A stretch of DNA of 64,000 bases. Source: JBKECY01 sp047975025. GTDB taxonomy: Bacteria; Bacillota; Clostridia; Lachnospirales; Lachnospiraceae. The notes under the pieces were generated by a model, which saw only the letters and a program-made list of their open reading frames with translations, was not told the DNA's origin and made no database searches. The position numbers and the translations under genes were made by a program. The stretch spans positions 39,622 through 103,621 of the forward strand of contig JBKECY010000037.1 of NCBI GenBank assembly GCA_047975025.1. Reading direction: 5' to 3'. Shown in pieces: positions 44,279-55,280 of the stretch (the first letter of the stretch is position 1; every line of letters begins with the position of its first letter).

Positions 44279-46019
44279 TTAAAAGATTCTTACTTTTGTC
44301 CGACGCCGCATGGAAAAATATGAAGAAGTCGATTCTGGCATCCACTCTTGCACATCTTAGTCTGATGATGCTCTCGATGGTAACGGCCCTCGTATTCTGG
44401 CAGATACTGCAGCCTTTTCTCGGAAGCAGGGTAAATTGGCCACACATATGGATGCTGCTGGGAGTTGGAATTGTAGCTGGTGTGATAGTCTATCTGCTGC
44501 ACCTGTGGCAGTACAATCTGACCTATATTTCCGGCAATCAGGCTTCCTCGGAAAAGCGCCTCGGCGCAGCGGAGCATATGCGTAAGCTGCCGTTAAGCTT
44601 TTTTGAAAAGAAAAATCTTACGGAGCTTGCGGGCGGTATTATGAACGACTGTGCGCAAATCGAAATGGGCTTCACCAGTCTGATTCCAAATCTCATCGGT
44701 GACCTGTTTTCTATTGTGCTCAGCTGTGTTATGCTCTCATTGTTCGACTGGCGCATGTCTCTTGCCATCTTTATCACGCTTCCGGTTTCCTTTGGGCTGA
44801 TACTGGCCACCACAAAGCTGCAACGCTCGATGGCTGCAAAGCATTATGATACGACTTTGCAAATGGATGCCGCCATGCAGGAGTATCTGGAAGGAATCAA
44901 GGTAACCAAAGCCTTTGGCCTTACTGGTGCCGGTTACCGCGACCTTGAGCAGGCATGCCTTGAAATGAAACGCATCAATATGCGCACCGAGCTGATGGCA
45001 GGCTCCCTGTCGTCAGTGTCTACCATTATACTGCGGTTTGGTACACCAATTGCTATCTATGTCGGCGTAAGCCTGCTGACAGCAGGAAGCCTTGGACTGG
45101 TTCCGATGCTTTTCTTTTTACTTGTGGCGACACGCATTTACAGCAATCTGGCGGCACCTCTTTCTAAGTGGGGAGATATTGTTTATGCGGGTGTTGCGCT
45201 GGGGCGCTTGCGGGATTTATTTGAACAGCCGGTGATGGAAGGCCGTAGAGATGTAAATATTAGGGACTATGACATCCGCTTTGAGGACGTTGCCTTTGCC
45301 TACAACAAGGGTGAGGATGTGCTGCACGATGTTTCCTTCACGATTGCACAGAATGCCGTTACTGCCATTGTGGACCTTCCGGCAGTGGCAAGAGTACCAT
45401 CGCCCGGCTTGCTGCCCGCTTCTGGGATACGGATCAGGGGAGAGTATTGCTGGGCGGCGTACCTGAAACAGAAATAGATCCTGAATTGCTGCTGGAAAAT
45501 ATTTCTTTTGTATTTCAGGATGTGGTGTTGTTTAACGATAATGTATTTGCCAATATCCGCATCGGGAAAAAGGATGCCACCCGCGAAGAAGTGCTAACTG
45601 CGGCCAAGGCGGCCAACTGCGACAGCTTTGTGTCCCGCCTGCCGGATGGATATGATACAATAATAGGAGAAAACGGCAGCACTCTTTCCGGTGGTGAGCG
45701 CCAACGCATCTCCATAGCCCGCGCAATCCTAAAAAATGCTCCGGTTGTCATTCTGGACGAGGCGACGGCAGCCCTTGATCCTGAAAACGAGGTAGAGATC
45801 CAAGCAGCCTTGTCTTCGCTCGTCCGCGGAAAAACCACACTGGTCATTGCCCACCGTCTGCGAACCGTTGTAGACAGCGATCAAATCATTGTGCTTGACA
45901 ACGGACGGGTGGTCGAGTGCGGTAAACATGAAACGCTTATGGAACAGGCAGGACTTTACGCCCGGATGTATAACATTCAGCAGAAAAGCCTTGGATGGAA
46001 TGTGAGTTCTGTAAAATAA
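44275..46019 (+). pseudogene. ABC half-transporter (YbtQ/IrtB-like), second of the pair, frameshifted
   Basis: This gene would encode about 581 residues. The membrane part and the start of the ATPase are read in one frame from ATG 44275 (behind GGAGGGGG). One G is missing at 45372-45373, so GTGGACCTTCC replaces the expected GTGGGACCTTCC at the entry to Walker A. Downstream of that point the next frame encodes GKSTIARLAARFWD, signature LSGGERQRISIARAI and Walker B VILDEATAALDPEN, all intact to 46019. Either the gene is recently inactivated or this is a base-calling error. Without it the pair cannot work as a heterodimer. Confidence 0.85.
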
Positions 46020-46029
46020 GCAGTTTTCG

Positions 46030-46255
46030 TAAAGAACATTTCGTTTGCTTGAATTAACAGACAGACAATACAGCATATAAGTAAGACAGCATCCTGAACG
46101 TGAAACCCAATTTCACACATATTGGTCCTCTTCACAGGCGCACCAAGGCCACGCGTCAGCGCCGCCGCCGACAGTTCCCCGCCTATTTTTACAACGGAAA
46201 TAATAAGTGGAACCATACAGTATTCAATCATAAACCAAGGACTTTTGCAGCAATC
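46030..46255 (-). pseudogene. ecfT-like remnant (C-terminal part)
   Basis: The minus strand encodes KSPWFMIEYCMVPLIISVV, then KIGGELSAAALTRGL, then a hydrophobic helix (AVLLICCIVCLLI). This pattern matches the C-terminal half of energy-coupling-factor transmembrane proteins. No N-terminal part, start codon or partner ECF genes remain. ECF units commonly accompany AraC-ABC-ABC metal clusters in Clostridia, so this is probably a decayed member of the same cluster. A second, shorter remnant lies at 55.3 kb. Confidence 0.6.
46179..46247 (+). repeat. 69-bp direct repeat, left copy
   Basis: This copy matches 55281-55349 at about 90 percent (7 differences by eye) in the same orientation. Both lie within ecfT-like remnant sequence and bracket the second AraC gene and the whole kdp operon. 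Confidence 0.85.
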
Positions 46256-46271
46256 AAACGGAAGAGGCAGT

Positions 46272-47159
46272 ATGACATTTTATACTGTGTTTCCGGGCAT
46301 TCTTCTTGCCTATATTTCCATTAATGCTTCTACCTGGCCAGCACCTGATTTGTCACCGGATAATTCTGATGAAGCGTCTCCCTTGTTGTTCAATTATTGT
46401 ATGTCAGGACGCTGTGAGTTACACTTGGATAATGGGAGTTTCGTGTATGTAAAAGAGGGGAATATTTCACTGACTGAACGCTTTGCAAAAGAGGACTATG
46501 TTTACCCCCGCAGAATTTATGAGGGGATTGAGCTATTTATTGACGGCAATATCGTACATAAGGAAGCGCCATACATAGCGGATAATTTTGCTATTGACAG
46601 CAGCAAACTTGCGGCAATGTATTGCCCTGACGGAAAAACTTATATCTCCGCAGGTGATACAAGATGTGAAAAAGTGCTCAAAGAGCTTTGGATGCTTTAT
46701 GAAGAAACAGGACCCTCCGTCTTGTTCCAGATGAAGCTCTGCGTTCTTAAACTCTTGGGATTGCTTCTTGAAACAGATGGTTTTCCACCAAGTCGGGCAT
46801 GTGCTTTTTTCACAGCAGCGCAAGTGGAAATAGCTAAAAAAGTCGAACGACTCATAACAGCAGACTTACGCAAACATCATCCGGCAAGGGAGATGGCAGA
46901 ATCCTTTGCCGTAAGTGAAACCAGCCTCAAAAACTATTTTAAAGGGGTGTATGGACAAAATATATCAGCATATCTGAGAGAACTTCGCATGAAAAAAGCG
47001 GCTCAGCAGCTTTCAGGCACAGGATTAGCTGTATCTGAGATCGCGGAAAGTGTCGGATATTTGAATCAAAGTAAGTTTGCTGCGGTATTTAAGCAGCAGT
47101 TTGAGATGGCACCCCTGGAATACCGTCGCCGGGCTAATATTGATAAGACAGAACTATGA
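46272..47159 (+). CDS. AraC-family transcriptional regulator, second copy
   Basis: This 295-residue regulator has a sensor part starting MTFYTVFPGILLAYISINA and a C-terminal AraC domain (about 195-290: AREMAESFAVSETSLKNYFKGVYG and AVSEIAESVGYLNQSKFAAVFKQQF). The start at ATG 46272 follows GAGG at 46264-46267; a longer frame runs back through the direct repeat but has no ribosome site. It lies beside the ecfT remnant, not the kdp promoter it faces, so it may be a survivor of a second ABC/ECF metal-uptake cluster rather than a kdp regulator. Confidence 0.85.
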   Translation: MTFYTVFPGILLAYISINASTWPAPDLSPDNSDEASPLLFNYCMSGRCELHLDNGSFVYVKEGNISLTERFAKEDYVYPRRIYEGIELFIDGNIVHKEAPYIADNFAIDSSKLAAMYCPDGKTYISAGDTRCEKVLKELWMLYEETGPSVLFQMKLCVLKLLGLLLETDGFPPSRACAFFTAAQVEIAKKVERLITADLRKHHPAREMAESFAVSETSLKNYFKGVYGQNISAYLRELRMKKAAQQLSGTGLAVSEIAESVGYLNQSKFAAVFKQQFEMAPLEYRRRANIDKTEL

Positions 47160-47221
47160 ATAAACTTACATCTTCATAGCGACGAGAGTTTCTTTAGGTG
47201 TACTCGGAAGATTGTATAGCA

Positions 47222-47262
47222 AGCAAGATGCCCTGGGCCTTAGCGGTCTGGGGCATCTTGCT
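47222..47262 (+). terminator. Strong hairpin upstream of kdp (possible terminator of araC)
   Basis: AGCAAGATGCCC and GGGCATCTTGCT form a 12-bp perfect stem with an inner GCC/GGT helix. No T-run follows, so it may instead be a regulatory or processing element. The octamer core CATCTTG recurs at about 47280 and 47327. Confidence 0.45.
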
Positions 47263-47358
47263 GTGAAAGTGTAGATTGCATCTTGGGTGAGAAGCATTCT
47301 TGACACTTTCTTTATACGATAAGCCTCCATCTTGCTACAACCTTGATAAGAGTACTGT

Positions 47359-47364
47359 TATAAT
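47359..47364 (+). promoter_or_regulatory. -10 element of the kdp operon
   Basis: TATAAT lies 53 bases before kdpF, but the -35 position reads TACAAC. A weak -35 fits activation by KdpE, as is known for kdp promoters. A perfect TTGACA at 47300 has no matching -10. Confidence 0.4.
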
Positions 47365-47416
47365 CGCAGGTGTTAAGGTGATTTCAGACAGGATAGACAA
47401 AATGGAGGGTAAAACT

Positions 47417-47506
47417 ATGGGAGTTGTGCTAATCATAGCTGGAATTATAGGAGGAATCTTACTCTTGTATTTATTCTATGTGCTATTTCGGGGTGATAAA
47501 CTATGA
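47417..47506 (+). CDS. kdpF: KdpF small membrane subunit
   Basis: This 29-residue peptide is a single membrane helix ([22 protein letters not shown]) ending in RGDKL. The length and charge pattern are those of KdpF, a lipid-like stabiliser of the KdpABC complex. ATG follows ATGGAGGG. Its stop overlaps the kdpA start by 4 bases. Upstream in-frame codons to 47300 have no ribosome site. Confidence 0.85.
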   Translation: MGVVLIIAGIIGGILLLYLFYVLFRGDKL

Positions 47507-49188
47507 GTTATACATTGCTGCAAGATATTTTTTATATTATTGTTTTAGTGGGCTTGTCGCTTCCACTTGGATTCTATATCAACAAAATCATGAGTGGTCA
47601 AAGAGTTTTTTTATCTCGTATATTTGAACCTGTGGAAAAGCGAATTTACAAATTGATAGGGACAACGCAACAGCAAGAAATGACGGCTAAACAGTACTCT
47701 ATTTCAGTAATAGTATTTAGTGGTATTGGTCTGGTTTTTTTATTTGGCTTGCTGGTTCTGCAGGGAATCTTACCCTTAAATCCGGAAGGCGTGGGGGCAA
47801 TGAACTGGGATTTGGCATTTAACACAGCTGTAAGTTTTATTACGAATACCAACTGGCAAGCATATTCTGGTGAAAGTACATTATCATACCTGTCGCAGTT
47901 TTTGGGGCTCACAGTTCAGAACTTCGTATCGGCGGCAACGGGAATTGCCGTTGTATTTGCTTTAATCAGGGGATTAGTAATAAAGCAGAAGACAACCATA
48001 GGTAATTTCTGGGTGGATATTACCAGATGCATACTCTATGTATTGCTTCCCCTATCTTTCATTGTAGCGGTGCTTCTTGTTTCGCAAGGAGTGGTGCAGA
48101 CATTTTCCTCTTATAATGAAGTGACTGCGCTTGAGAGTGGTGTAGCGCAGACCATCCCATTGGGGCCAGCGGCCAGTCAAATCGCGATCAAACAGCTTGG
48201 AACCAATGGAGGTGGGTTTTTCGGAGCCAATTCAGCTTTTCCACTCGAAAATCCCACTGCCTTTTCCAATTTTGTACAAGTACTTTCTATTCTACTGATT
48301 CCGGCCGCCCTGTGCGTAAGTTTTGGAAAAGCAGTGAAAGATAGGAAACAGGGAAGAGCTATATATATTGTGATGCTGGTGTTCTTTGTCGTAGGATTGT
48401 CTATTGCGACTTTTAGTGAATATTTTCTTGGGGCTGAATATACTAATGTAGAAATAGCGGGAAGTATGGAGGGCAAAGAAATAATACATGGTGTTGGTGG
48501 TTCAACGCTATGGGCCACAGCTACAACGGCAGCTTCTAATGGTTCGGTCAATGCAATGCATGATAGTCTCACACCAGTAGCAGGAATGATTACTTTGTTT
48601 CTAATGCAGTTGGGAGAAATCATATTTGGCGGGGTAGGAAGCGGGCTGTATGGGATGCTGGCATTTGTCTTGCTTACGGTTTTTATTGCAGGTTTAATGG
48701 TAGGAAGAACGCCGGAATATCTGGGGAAAAAAGTGACGCCCTTTGATATGAAAATGGTGTGTATTATGATTTTAGCCCCTCCGCTTCTGACACTTTTGGG
48801 TACAGCGGCGGCGGTTCTCACTGCGGAGGTCAACACATGGCTTACAAATAGTGGAGCACATGGATTTTCGGAGGTACTCTATGCGTTCTCCTCAATGGCT
48901 AATAATAATGGAAGTGCATTCGCCGGATTTTCAGCAGACACACTCTTTACTAATGTTTTGGGTGGAATCATAATGCTGTTGGTTAGATTTATACCAATGA
49001 TTGCGACTATATTTCTTGCAGGAAATATGGCACAGAAGAAGGCCGTTGCTGCCAGTGAAGGGACGTTATCTACCAGTAATACAATTTTTATAGGACTTTT
49101 GATTGGTGTTATTCTGATTATTGGAGCCTTAAGTTTCTTGCCGGCATTGGCGCTGGGACCGATTGCTGATTTTGTAAGTACGCGGTAA
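47503..49188 (+). CDS. kdpA: Potassium-transporting ATPase, channel-like subunit KdpA
   Basis: This 561-residue, ten-helix membrane protein selects potassium. The four selectivity-loop regions include [36 protein letters not shown] and [10 protein letters not shown], with the GTNGGGF motif near residue 228. It sits in the inner membrane with KdpB and delivers K+ by an intramembrane tunnel. Start overlaps kdpF. Codon use is more AT-rich than the flanking core genes, consistent with the region being accessory. Confidence 0.97.
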   Translation: MSYTLLQDIFYIIVLVGLSLPLGFYINKIMSGQRVFLSRIFEPVEKRIYKLIGTTQQQEMTAKQYSISVIVFSGIGLVFLFGLLVLQGILPLNPEGVGAMNWDLAFNTAVSFITNTNWQAYSGESTLSYLSQFLGLTVQNFVSAATGIAVVFALIRGLVIKQKTTIGNFWVDITRCILYVLLPLSFIVAVLLVSQGVVQTFSSYNEVTALESGVAQTIPLGPAASQIAIKQLGTNGGGFFGANSAFPLENPTAFSNFVQVLSILLIPAALCVSFGKAVKDRKQGRAIYIVMLVFFVVGLSIATFSEYFLGAEYTNVEIAGSMEGKEIIHGVGGSTLWATATTAASNGSVNAMHDSLTPVAGMITLFLMQLGEIIFGGVGSGLYGMLAFVLLTVFIAGLMVGRTPEYLGKKVTPFDMKMVCIMILAPPLLTLLGTAAAVLTAEVNTWLTNSGAHGFSEVLYAFSSMANNNGSAFAGFSADTLFTNVLGGIIMLLVRFIPMIATIFLAGNMAQKKAVAASEGTLSTSNTIFIGLLIGVILIIGALSFLPALALGPIADFVSTR

Positions 49189-49202
49189 TAGAAGGGGATA
49201 AA

Positions 49203-51260
49203 ATGAATAGAAATACGGTTGATAAAAAAAATTTTCTTGATGCAATTACATACTCATTTGTGAAATTATCGCCACGTATACAAATAAAAAACCCTGTAAT
49301 GCTGGTGGTTTATATCGGAGCTATTTTTACTACGGTTTTGTATGCACTTTCTTTTGTTGGAATAAAAGAGGAAGATGCGGGATATACACTCGTAATCTCT
49401 CTCATACTATGGTTTACAGTTCTGTTCGCAAACTTTGCTGAAGCAATTGCAGAAGGCAGAGGACGTGCACAAGCTGCAAGTCTTAGAAGTGCCAGAAAAG
49501 ATGTAAAAGCCAAAAAATTAAACGCTGCTTTGTCAATAGATGATTCTACGGAAGTTTTATCAAACACACTGAAAAAAGGTGATATTGTATATGTAGAAGC
49601 AGGGGAACAAATTCCAATGGATGGGGACGTTATTCAAGGAGCGGCATCTGTTGATGAAAGTGCGATTACCGGGGAATCTGCACCTGTGATTCGTGAGTCA
49701 GGAGGCGATCGAAGTGCAGTGACCGGAGGTACAACGTTAGTTTCTGACTGGCTTATTATCGAAGTTACCGCAGAGGCAGGAGAAAGTTTCTTGGACAAGA
49801 TGATTACAATGGTCGAAGGAGCCTCCAGAAAGAAAACACCCAATGAAATAGCTTTGCAAATTTTACTTACAACGTTAACCATTATATTTCTGGTTGTTAC
49901 GGCGACACTGCTGCCATTTACTATGTTTGCAAGTGAGCAGGTACAGTCTGGTTCGGCTATTTCTATTACGAATGTAATTGCGCTCTTGGTTTGCCTTGCG
50001 CCGACGACGATTGGTGCCCTGCTGTCATCTATTGGTATTGCAGGTATGAGCCGTTTAAATCAGGCAAATGTATTAGCTATGAGTGGACGTGCGATTGAGG
50101 CAGCTGGCGATGTGGATGTCCTTCTTCTTGATAAAACAGGAACCATAACACTTGGAAACCGACAGGCCAGTGAATTCTTACCAGTGCCGGGAGTAACAGA
50201 ACGTGAATTGGCCGAAGCAGCACAGTTGTCCTCAATGGCGGATGAGACAGCGGAAGGAAGAAGCATTGTAATTCTTGCTAAGCAGAGATTTGAAATACGC
50301 GCCAGAGATATTTCTAAGCTTGAAGCAACTTTTGTAGCCTTTACTGCAAAAACCAGAATGAGTGGCATTGACTATCTGGGAAATCAGATTCGTAAAGGGG
50401 CAGCAGAAACTGTGAAGGACTTTGTAATAAACAATGGAGGGATATACCCAAAAGAATGTGAGGACATTGTAAAGTGTGTAGCAGGAGTCGGAGGGACACC
50501 TCTTGTTGTGGCCAAAAACAGTCAGGTGATGGGGGTGGTCTATCTAAAAGACATAGTCAAAAATGGTGTTAAAGAACGCTTTGAAGATTTACGTAAAATG
50601 GGTATCAGAACCATTATGATTACTGGGGATAATCCCATGACAGCCGCCGCCATTGCGGCAGAGGCAGGAGTGGATGATTTTCTGGCTGAAGCGACACCTG
50701 AGGCTAAACTCGAGCTAATACGTGAATATCAGGGGAAAGGGCATCTGGTGGCCATGACAGGGGATGGTACCAATGATGCACCAGCCTTGGCACAGGCAGA
50801 TGTGGCAGTGGCTATGAATACTGGGACACAAGCGGCAAAAGAAGCTGGAAATATGGTGGATCTTGACTCCAGTCCTACTAAATTAATTACAATCGTACGT
50901 ATTGGGAAGCAGTTGTTAATGACAAGAGGTTCTTTGACTACATTTAGTGTGGCAAATGATATTGCTAAATATTTTGCAATCATTCCTGTACTTTTCGTTA
51001 GTATCTACCCTGAACTTTGGGTACTGAATTTTATGAGGCTTACAAGTCCGGCAAGTGCTATGACCTCGGCCATTATCTATAATGCACTTGTCATCATTGC
51101 ACTAATTCCATTGGCTTTGCGGGGAGTTAAGTACCGTGAATTACCTGCGGGAAAACTGCTGAAAAGAAATCTCTTGCTCTATGGAGGAGGCGGAGTTGTC
51201 ACTCCCTTTATTTTTATTAAAATGATAGATTGGCTATTAACGGTGTTTCACTTGGTGTAA
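49203..51260 (+). CDS. kdpB: Potassium-transporting P-type ATPase KdpB
   Basis: This is the 685-residue catalytic subunit. The phosphorylated aspartate is D310 in [13 protein letters not shown], the actuator motif is [11 protein letters not shown], the nucleotide domain has [11 protein letters not shown] and the hinge [18 protein letters not shown]. In E. coli a serine in TGES (S162) is phosphorylated to inhibit the pump; the TGES sequence is conserved here. ATG 49203 follows GAAGGGGATAAA. Second structural gene of the operon. Confidence 0.97.
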   Translation: MNRNTVDKKNFLDAITYSFVKLSPRIQIKNPVMLVVYIGAIFTTVLYALSFVGIKEEDAGYTLVISLILWFTVLFANFAEAIAEGRGRAQAASLRSARKDVKAKKLNAALSIDDSTEVLSNTLKKGDIVYVEAGEQIPMDGDVIQGAASVDESAITGESAPVIRESGGDRSAVTGGTTLVSDWLIIEVTAEAGESFLDKMITMVEGASRKKTPNEIALQILLTTLTIIFLVVTATLLPFTMFASEQVQSGSAISITNVIALLVCLAPTTIGALLSSIGIAGMSRLNQANVLAMSGRAIEAAGDVDVLLLDKTGTITLGNRQASEFLPVPGVTERELAEAAQLSSMADETAEGRSIVILAKQRFEIRARDISKLEATFVAFTAKTRMSGIDYLGNQIRKGAAETVKDFVINNGGIYPKECEDIVKCVAGVGGTPLVVAKNSQVMGVVYLKDIVKNGVKERFEDLRKMGIRTIMITGDNPMTAAAIAAEAGVDDFLAEATPEAKLELIREYQGKGHLVAMTGDGTNDAPALAQADVAVAMNTGTQAAKEAGNMVDLDSSPTKLITIVRIGKQLLMTRGSLTTFSVANDIAKYFAIIPVLFVSIYPELWVLNFMRLTSPASAMTSAIIYNALVIIALIPLALRGVKYRELPAGKLLKRNLLLYGGGGVVTPFIFIKMIDWLLTVFHLV

Positions 51261-51272
51261 GGAGAGAGAATT

Positions 51273-51833
51273 ATGAAGAAAGGTATCAAATATCTGCGGG
51301 CGGCAATTCTCTGTTTCGCAGTGATGACTTTACTGTGTGGAGTTATATACACGGCGGCGGTGACAGGAGCTGCACAGCTCTTTTTCCCGGAGCAGGCGAA
51401 CGGTAGTATTGTTAGTATTACCTTAAAGGATGGAACCGTTCGAAAATACGGTTCGGAGCTGCTCGCCCAAGAGTTCACAAAAGCTGAATACTTAATCGGA
51501 AGACCAAGTGGGGTGACAAATCTTTCACCGACAAGTGAGGAGCAGGAAACGCTGGTTAAGCAGCGCATAGCCTGGTGGCAGTCATTTGACCCTTCCAATA
51601 AAGCAGACATCCCAATGGATTTAGTCACTGGCTCAGGGAGTGGAGTAGATCCGAACATAAGTCCTCAAGCCGCAGAATATCAGGTTGCCAGAATTTCTAA
51701 GGCCAGGCAGATATCTGAAGATACTGTGCGGGAAATTATTCACACATATACCAGTGGCAGGTTCCTGGGATTCATCGGTGAACCGGGCGTAAATGTATTA
51801 AAAGTTAATTTGGCATTAGATGGTTTGTTATAG
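51273..51833 (+). CDS. kdpC: Potassium-transporting ATPase subunit KdpC
   Basis: This 186-residue subunit has one N-terminal membrane helix (about 10-30) and a periplasm-side domain. Family motifs are YLIGRPSGVTNLSPTSEEQ, the DLVTGSGSGVDPNISPQAAEYQ-type segment near residue 125, and FLGFIGEPGVNVLKVNLALD at the C-terminus. It stabilises KdpAB and improves ATP binding. ATG follows AAGGAGAGAGAATT. Confidence 0.96.
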   Translation: MKKGIKYLRAAILCFAVMTLLCGVIYTAAVTGAAQLFFPEQANGSIVSITLKDGTVRKYGSELLAQEFTKAEYLIGRPSGVTNLSPTSEEQETLVKQRIAWWQSFDPSNKADIPMDLVTGSGSGVDPNISPQAAEYQVARISKARQISEDTVREIIHTYTSGRFLGFIGEPGVNVLKVNLALDGLL

Positions 51834-51875
51834 TATCAGGATGTGGTATGATTTATAATAAGGTGGTGAGAGTAC

Positions 51876-54557
51876 ATGGAAGAGTTCGAATACAGACCGG
51901 ACCCGGATACAATATTAGAGGATATTCAGGCACAGCAAAAGCATGTATTGGGGCGCCTCAAAATATTTTTTGGATATGCAGCAGGTGTGGGAAAGACCTA
52001 TGCTATGCTTGATGATGCGCAGGAACGTTTTCAAAGCGGCGTGAATGTACTTGTAGGATATATTGAACCGCATACGCGCCCGGAGACAATGAAAAAGCTT
52101 CATGGATTACCGAAACTTCCTATGAAAATTGTGCCATACCGTGGTATGGAATTAAAAGAATTTGATTTGGATGAAGCCTTGCGCTGCAAGCCGGAGTTGA
52201 TTTTAATTGATGAGCTGGCTCACACAAATGCAGAAGGAGCCAGAAATAAAAAGCGGTATCAGGATATTGAAGAGCTACTGGAAGCCGGAATTGATGTTTA
52301 TACAACGGTCAATGTGCAGCACATGGAAAGCCTGAATGATGTGATAGAGAATATCACAAGAATCAAGGTACAAGAAACGGTTCCCGACTCTATTTTTGAT
52401 AGCGCCGAGGATATTAAGCTGATTGATATTGAACCGGAGGAATTGTTAAGGCGTTTTGAGGCCGGGAAAATATATCGTGCTGAACGAGCAGAAGCAGCGG
52501 TTAAAAATTTTTTTACGCGGGATAATTTAAAATTATTGCGTGAAATTGCGTTGCGCTGTACTGCTGACAAAATCAGTTTTCAAAATCAAAGTGAAAAAAG
52601 ACTAACAGAGAAGATGGCCAATACCACATTTCTTGTGTGTATCGGTCCGTCTCCGTCCTCGGCAAAATGTATTCGCTGGACAGCCCGCGCAGCAGAAGCT
52701 TTTCACACAAAGTGGGCGGCAGTATATGTAGAAGATATGCAAAGCGAATATTTTAGTGAACAGCAGCAAGCAGGGATTCGAAGCAATATTGATTTGGCAG
52801 AAAAGCTGGGAGGAGAAATTGTTAACCTGACAGGAGAAGATATTGCGGGGACGGTTGCGGAATATGCCAGGTTGTCAGGTATTACAAATATTGTGGTTGG
52901 TAAAAGCAGAAGCCGGAAGAATTTTAGAAATCTGTTTGAGATGGATTTTGAAGATAAATTAATTACCCTGTTGCCAAACATTGAAGTGCATATTGTGCCC
53001 GGCAGTGAAGTTAAGCGAAAATATAAAAGGCCGCGTAGAGAGGTCAAAAGGAAAATCCAAATTTCTTGGGCGGATTCAGTAAAAACGCTGGTTCTATTAG
53101 TAATCGCATCGCTAGTATCCGTAGGACTGCATAGATTTGATATAATGAATCAGAATATTATCATGGTATACATTTTTTCAGTCCTGCTTATCTCTCGTGT
53201 TACGGAGGGGTACCTATATGGGGTGCTTGCTTCTGTTGTCAGTGTACTCATGTTTAATTTTCTGTTTACTGAGCCCTATTTCTCGCTGGATGCTATACAA
53301 CCAAGCTATCCGCTGACATTTCTTATCATGCTTTTAGTTGCATTAATTACCAGTACGCTGACCGTGCGTATCAAAGCAGAGGCGAAATATGCTGTCATTC
53401 GCGAGCATCGTACAGAAGTCCTGTATGAGATTAATAAAAAGCTGCTTGGAGGAAGAGGATTAGAGAAGATTGTGGAGCTTACTAATGACTATATTACAAA
53501 GCTGTTTGGCCGCTCCATTGTATTCTTCGCGGTAGATCCGGAGCGTGGAAGCGTAGGAACAGTGCGGCAGGTGCCGGACGATGTGGATGCGGCTGTCTTT
53601 CATTCGGAGGATGAAAGAGCAGTGGCTCATTGGGTCTTTGTGAATCAGAAGCGCGCGGGAGCAGGTACAGATACATTGATGGGGGCAGCGGCGTTCTATA
53701 TGCCTGTCGTATCACAAGGAAACGTGTTAGCTGTCTGGGGCATCTCCTGTCTGAAGGGGAATATTGATCATAGGACACGGCTGTTTTTGAGAATGATTGC
53801 ATCACAGGTAGCGATGGCGCTGGAAAGACAACAGTTGTCTGATGAGCAGAGAAACATTATGATAGAAGCAGAAAAGGAAAAAATGCGCGGAAATTTACTG
53901 CGTGCCATATCACATGATCTAAGAACGCCACTTGCAGGAATTATGGGAGCCAGCTCGGCGATTCTGGAAAACGGAGAATCCTTGGATGAGAGCACTAAGA
54001 GAGAACTTCTGGTAAATATTCAAGAGGAATCTCAGTGGTTGATACGCATGGTAGAAAATCTGCTTTCGGTAACCCGCATAAGTGAGAATGCTTCTAATCT
54101 TATTAAAAGACCTGAGGCAGCGGAGGAAATGGTAGGGGAAGCTGTAAGCAGAATCCAACATAGGTTCCCTGCAAGAAAAATTGAAGTAAACGTTCCAGAA
54201 GAATTTTTGGAGGTTCCCATGGATGGAACGCTGATTGTACAGGTACTCATTAATCTTCTTGAAAATGCAATTAAGTATTCAGCGGATAGTTCAACAGTTG
54301 AGATGTCGTTGTCGAAAGGTGAAAAACTTGCTAAATTTGAAGTTTGTGACAGAGGAATTGGTATTAAAAGTGAGGATTTCCCGAATTTATTTCTGGGGAA
54401 AATAAATATGGAAAATCAAAGCTATGATTCCTCAAGAGGAATAGGAATAGGGCTGTCAATCTGTGATACAATTATTAGAGCGCACGGAGGAACTTTGGAA
54501 GCACATAACAGAAACGAAGGCGGTGCTGTCTTTTGCTTCACGCTTCCTCTGGATTGA
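51876..54557 (+). CDS. kdpD: Sensor histidine kinase KdpD
   Basis: This is the 893-residue membrane kinase that senses potassium limitation and phosphorylates KdpE. It has an N-terminal KdpD domain with ATP loop GYAAGVGKTYAML (about residue 32) and a universal-stress-like domain (about 245-370) that binds c-di-AMP in some Firmicutes. Four helices (about 405-495), a GAF domain (about 525-650) and a kinase core with H679 in ISHDLRTPLAG follow. The ATPase boxes are NLLENAIKYS and GIGIGLSICDTI. Complete by length. Confidence 0.96.
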   Translation: MEEFEYRPDPDTILEDIQAQQKHVLGRLKIFFGYAAGVGKTYAMLDDAQERFQSGVNVLVGYIEPHTRPETMKKLHGLPKLPMKIVPYRGMELKEFDLDEALRCKPELILIDELAHTNAEGARNKKRYQDIEELLEAGIDVYTTVNVQHMESLNDVIENITRIKVQETVPDSIFDSAEDIKLIDIEPEELLRRFEAGKIYRAERAEAAVKNFFTRDNLKLLREIALRCTADKISFQNQSEKRLTEKMANTTFLVCIGPSPSSAKCIRWTARAAEAFHTKWAAVYVEDMQSEYFSEQQQAGIRSNIDLAEKLGGEIVNLTGEDIAGTVAEYARLSGITNIVVGKSRSRKNFRNLFEMDFEDKLITLLPNIEVHIVPGSEVKRKYKRPRREVKRKIQISWADSVKTLVLLVIASLVSVGLHRFDIMNQNIIMVYIFSVLLISRVTEGYLYGVLASVVSVLMFNFLFTEPYFSLDAIQPSYPLTFLIMLLVALITSTLTVRIKAEAKYAVIREHRTEVLYEINKKLLGGRGLEKIVELTNDYITKLFGRSIVFFAVDPERGSVGTVRQVPDDVDAAVFHSEDERAVAHWVFVNQKRAGAGTDTLMGAAAFYMPVVSQGNVLAVWGISCLKGNIDHRTRLFLRMIASQVAMALERQQLSDEQRNIMIEAEKEKMRGNLLRAISHDLRTPLAGIMGASSAILENGESLDESTKRELLVNIQEESQWLIRMVENLLSVTRISENASNLIKRPEAAEEMVGEAVSRIQHRFPARKIEVNVPEEFLEVPMDGTLIVQVLINLLENAIKYSADSSTVEMSLSKGEKLAKFEVCDRGIGIKSEDFPNLFLGKINMENQSYDSSRGIGIGLSICDTIIRAHGGTLEAHNRNEGGAVFCFTLPLD

Positions 54558-54571
54558 AAAGGATGTGAATC

Positions 54572-55273
54572 ATGATGGATCTGAAATGCTCGGTTTTAGT
54601 TATAGAAGATGAAGAGGCAATTTGTAATTTCATTTGTGCTGTACTGACATCAAACAATTATCATGTTATAAGAGCGAAAGCAGGTAAAGAAGGTCTGTCA
54701 ATGTTTTCTTCTCATATACCGGATTTGGTTCTCTTGGATTTGGGGCTGCCTGATATGGATGGTGTGGAGGTACTCAATAAAATTCGTAGCTGGTCTAAGA
54801 CTCCAATCATAGTAGTGTCTGCCAGAGGCTTGGAACGAGAGAAAGTGGAGGCGCTGGATTTGGGGGCAGATGATTATATTGTGAAACCCTTTGGCACTTC
54901 TGAATTGCTGGCCAGAATACGTACGGCATTACGCCATAGTATCCAACAGATGGGTACACATGAAGATGAAGTTGGGATATTTGTGCTGGGGGCATTAGAA
55001 ATCGATTATAGTAAGAGAATTGTGTATCTGGAAAAAAAGAAGATACATATGACACCCATTGAGTATAAAATAATAGTACTTTTGTCAAAAAATGCGGGAA
55101 AGGTGCTGACGCATGATTTTATAGCACGTGAAATATGGGGCATGAATATTGATGACAGTCATACACTTCGTGTTAATATGGCTAATATCCGTAGAAAAAT
55201 TGAAAAAAATACAGGTATGCCAAAGTACATTCTTACAGAGGTGGGCGTTGGGTATAGAATGGTAGAAGAATAA
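54572..55273 (+). CDS. kdpE: Response regulator KdpE
   Basis: This 233-residue OmpR-type activator of the kdp promoter has receiver aspartate D56 in LVLLDLGLPDMDG and the conserved Thr/Ser and Lys in VVSARG and DDYIVKPF. The winged-helix DNA-binding domain (about 135-230) has HTLRVNMANIRRKIE. The start at tandem ATGs follows AAAAGGATGTG. It is the last gene of the operon; the right 69-bp repeat starts 8 bases after its stop. Confidence 0.96.
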   Translation: MMDLKCSVLVIEDEEAICNFICAVLTSNNYHVIRAKAGKEGLSMFSSHIPDLVLLDLGLPDMDGVEVLNKIRSWSKTPIIVVSARGLEREKVEALDLGADDYIVKPFGTSELLARIRTALRHSIQQMGTHEDEVGIFVLGALEIDYSKRIVYLEKKKIHMTPIEYKIIVLLSKNAGKVLTHDFIAREIWGMNIDDSHTLRVNMANIRRKIEKNTGMPKYILTEVGVGYRMVEE

Positions 55274-55280
55274 TGCATTT

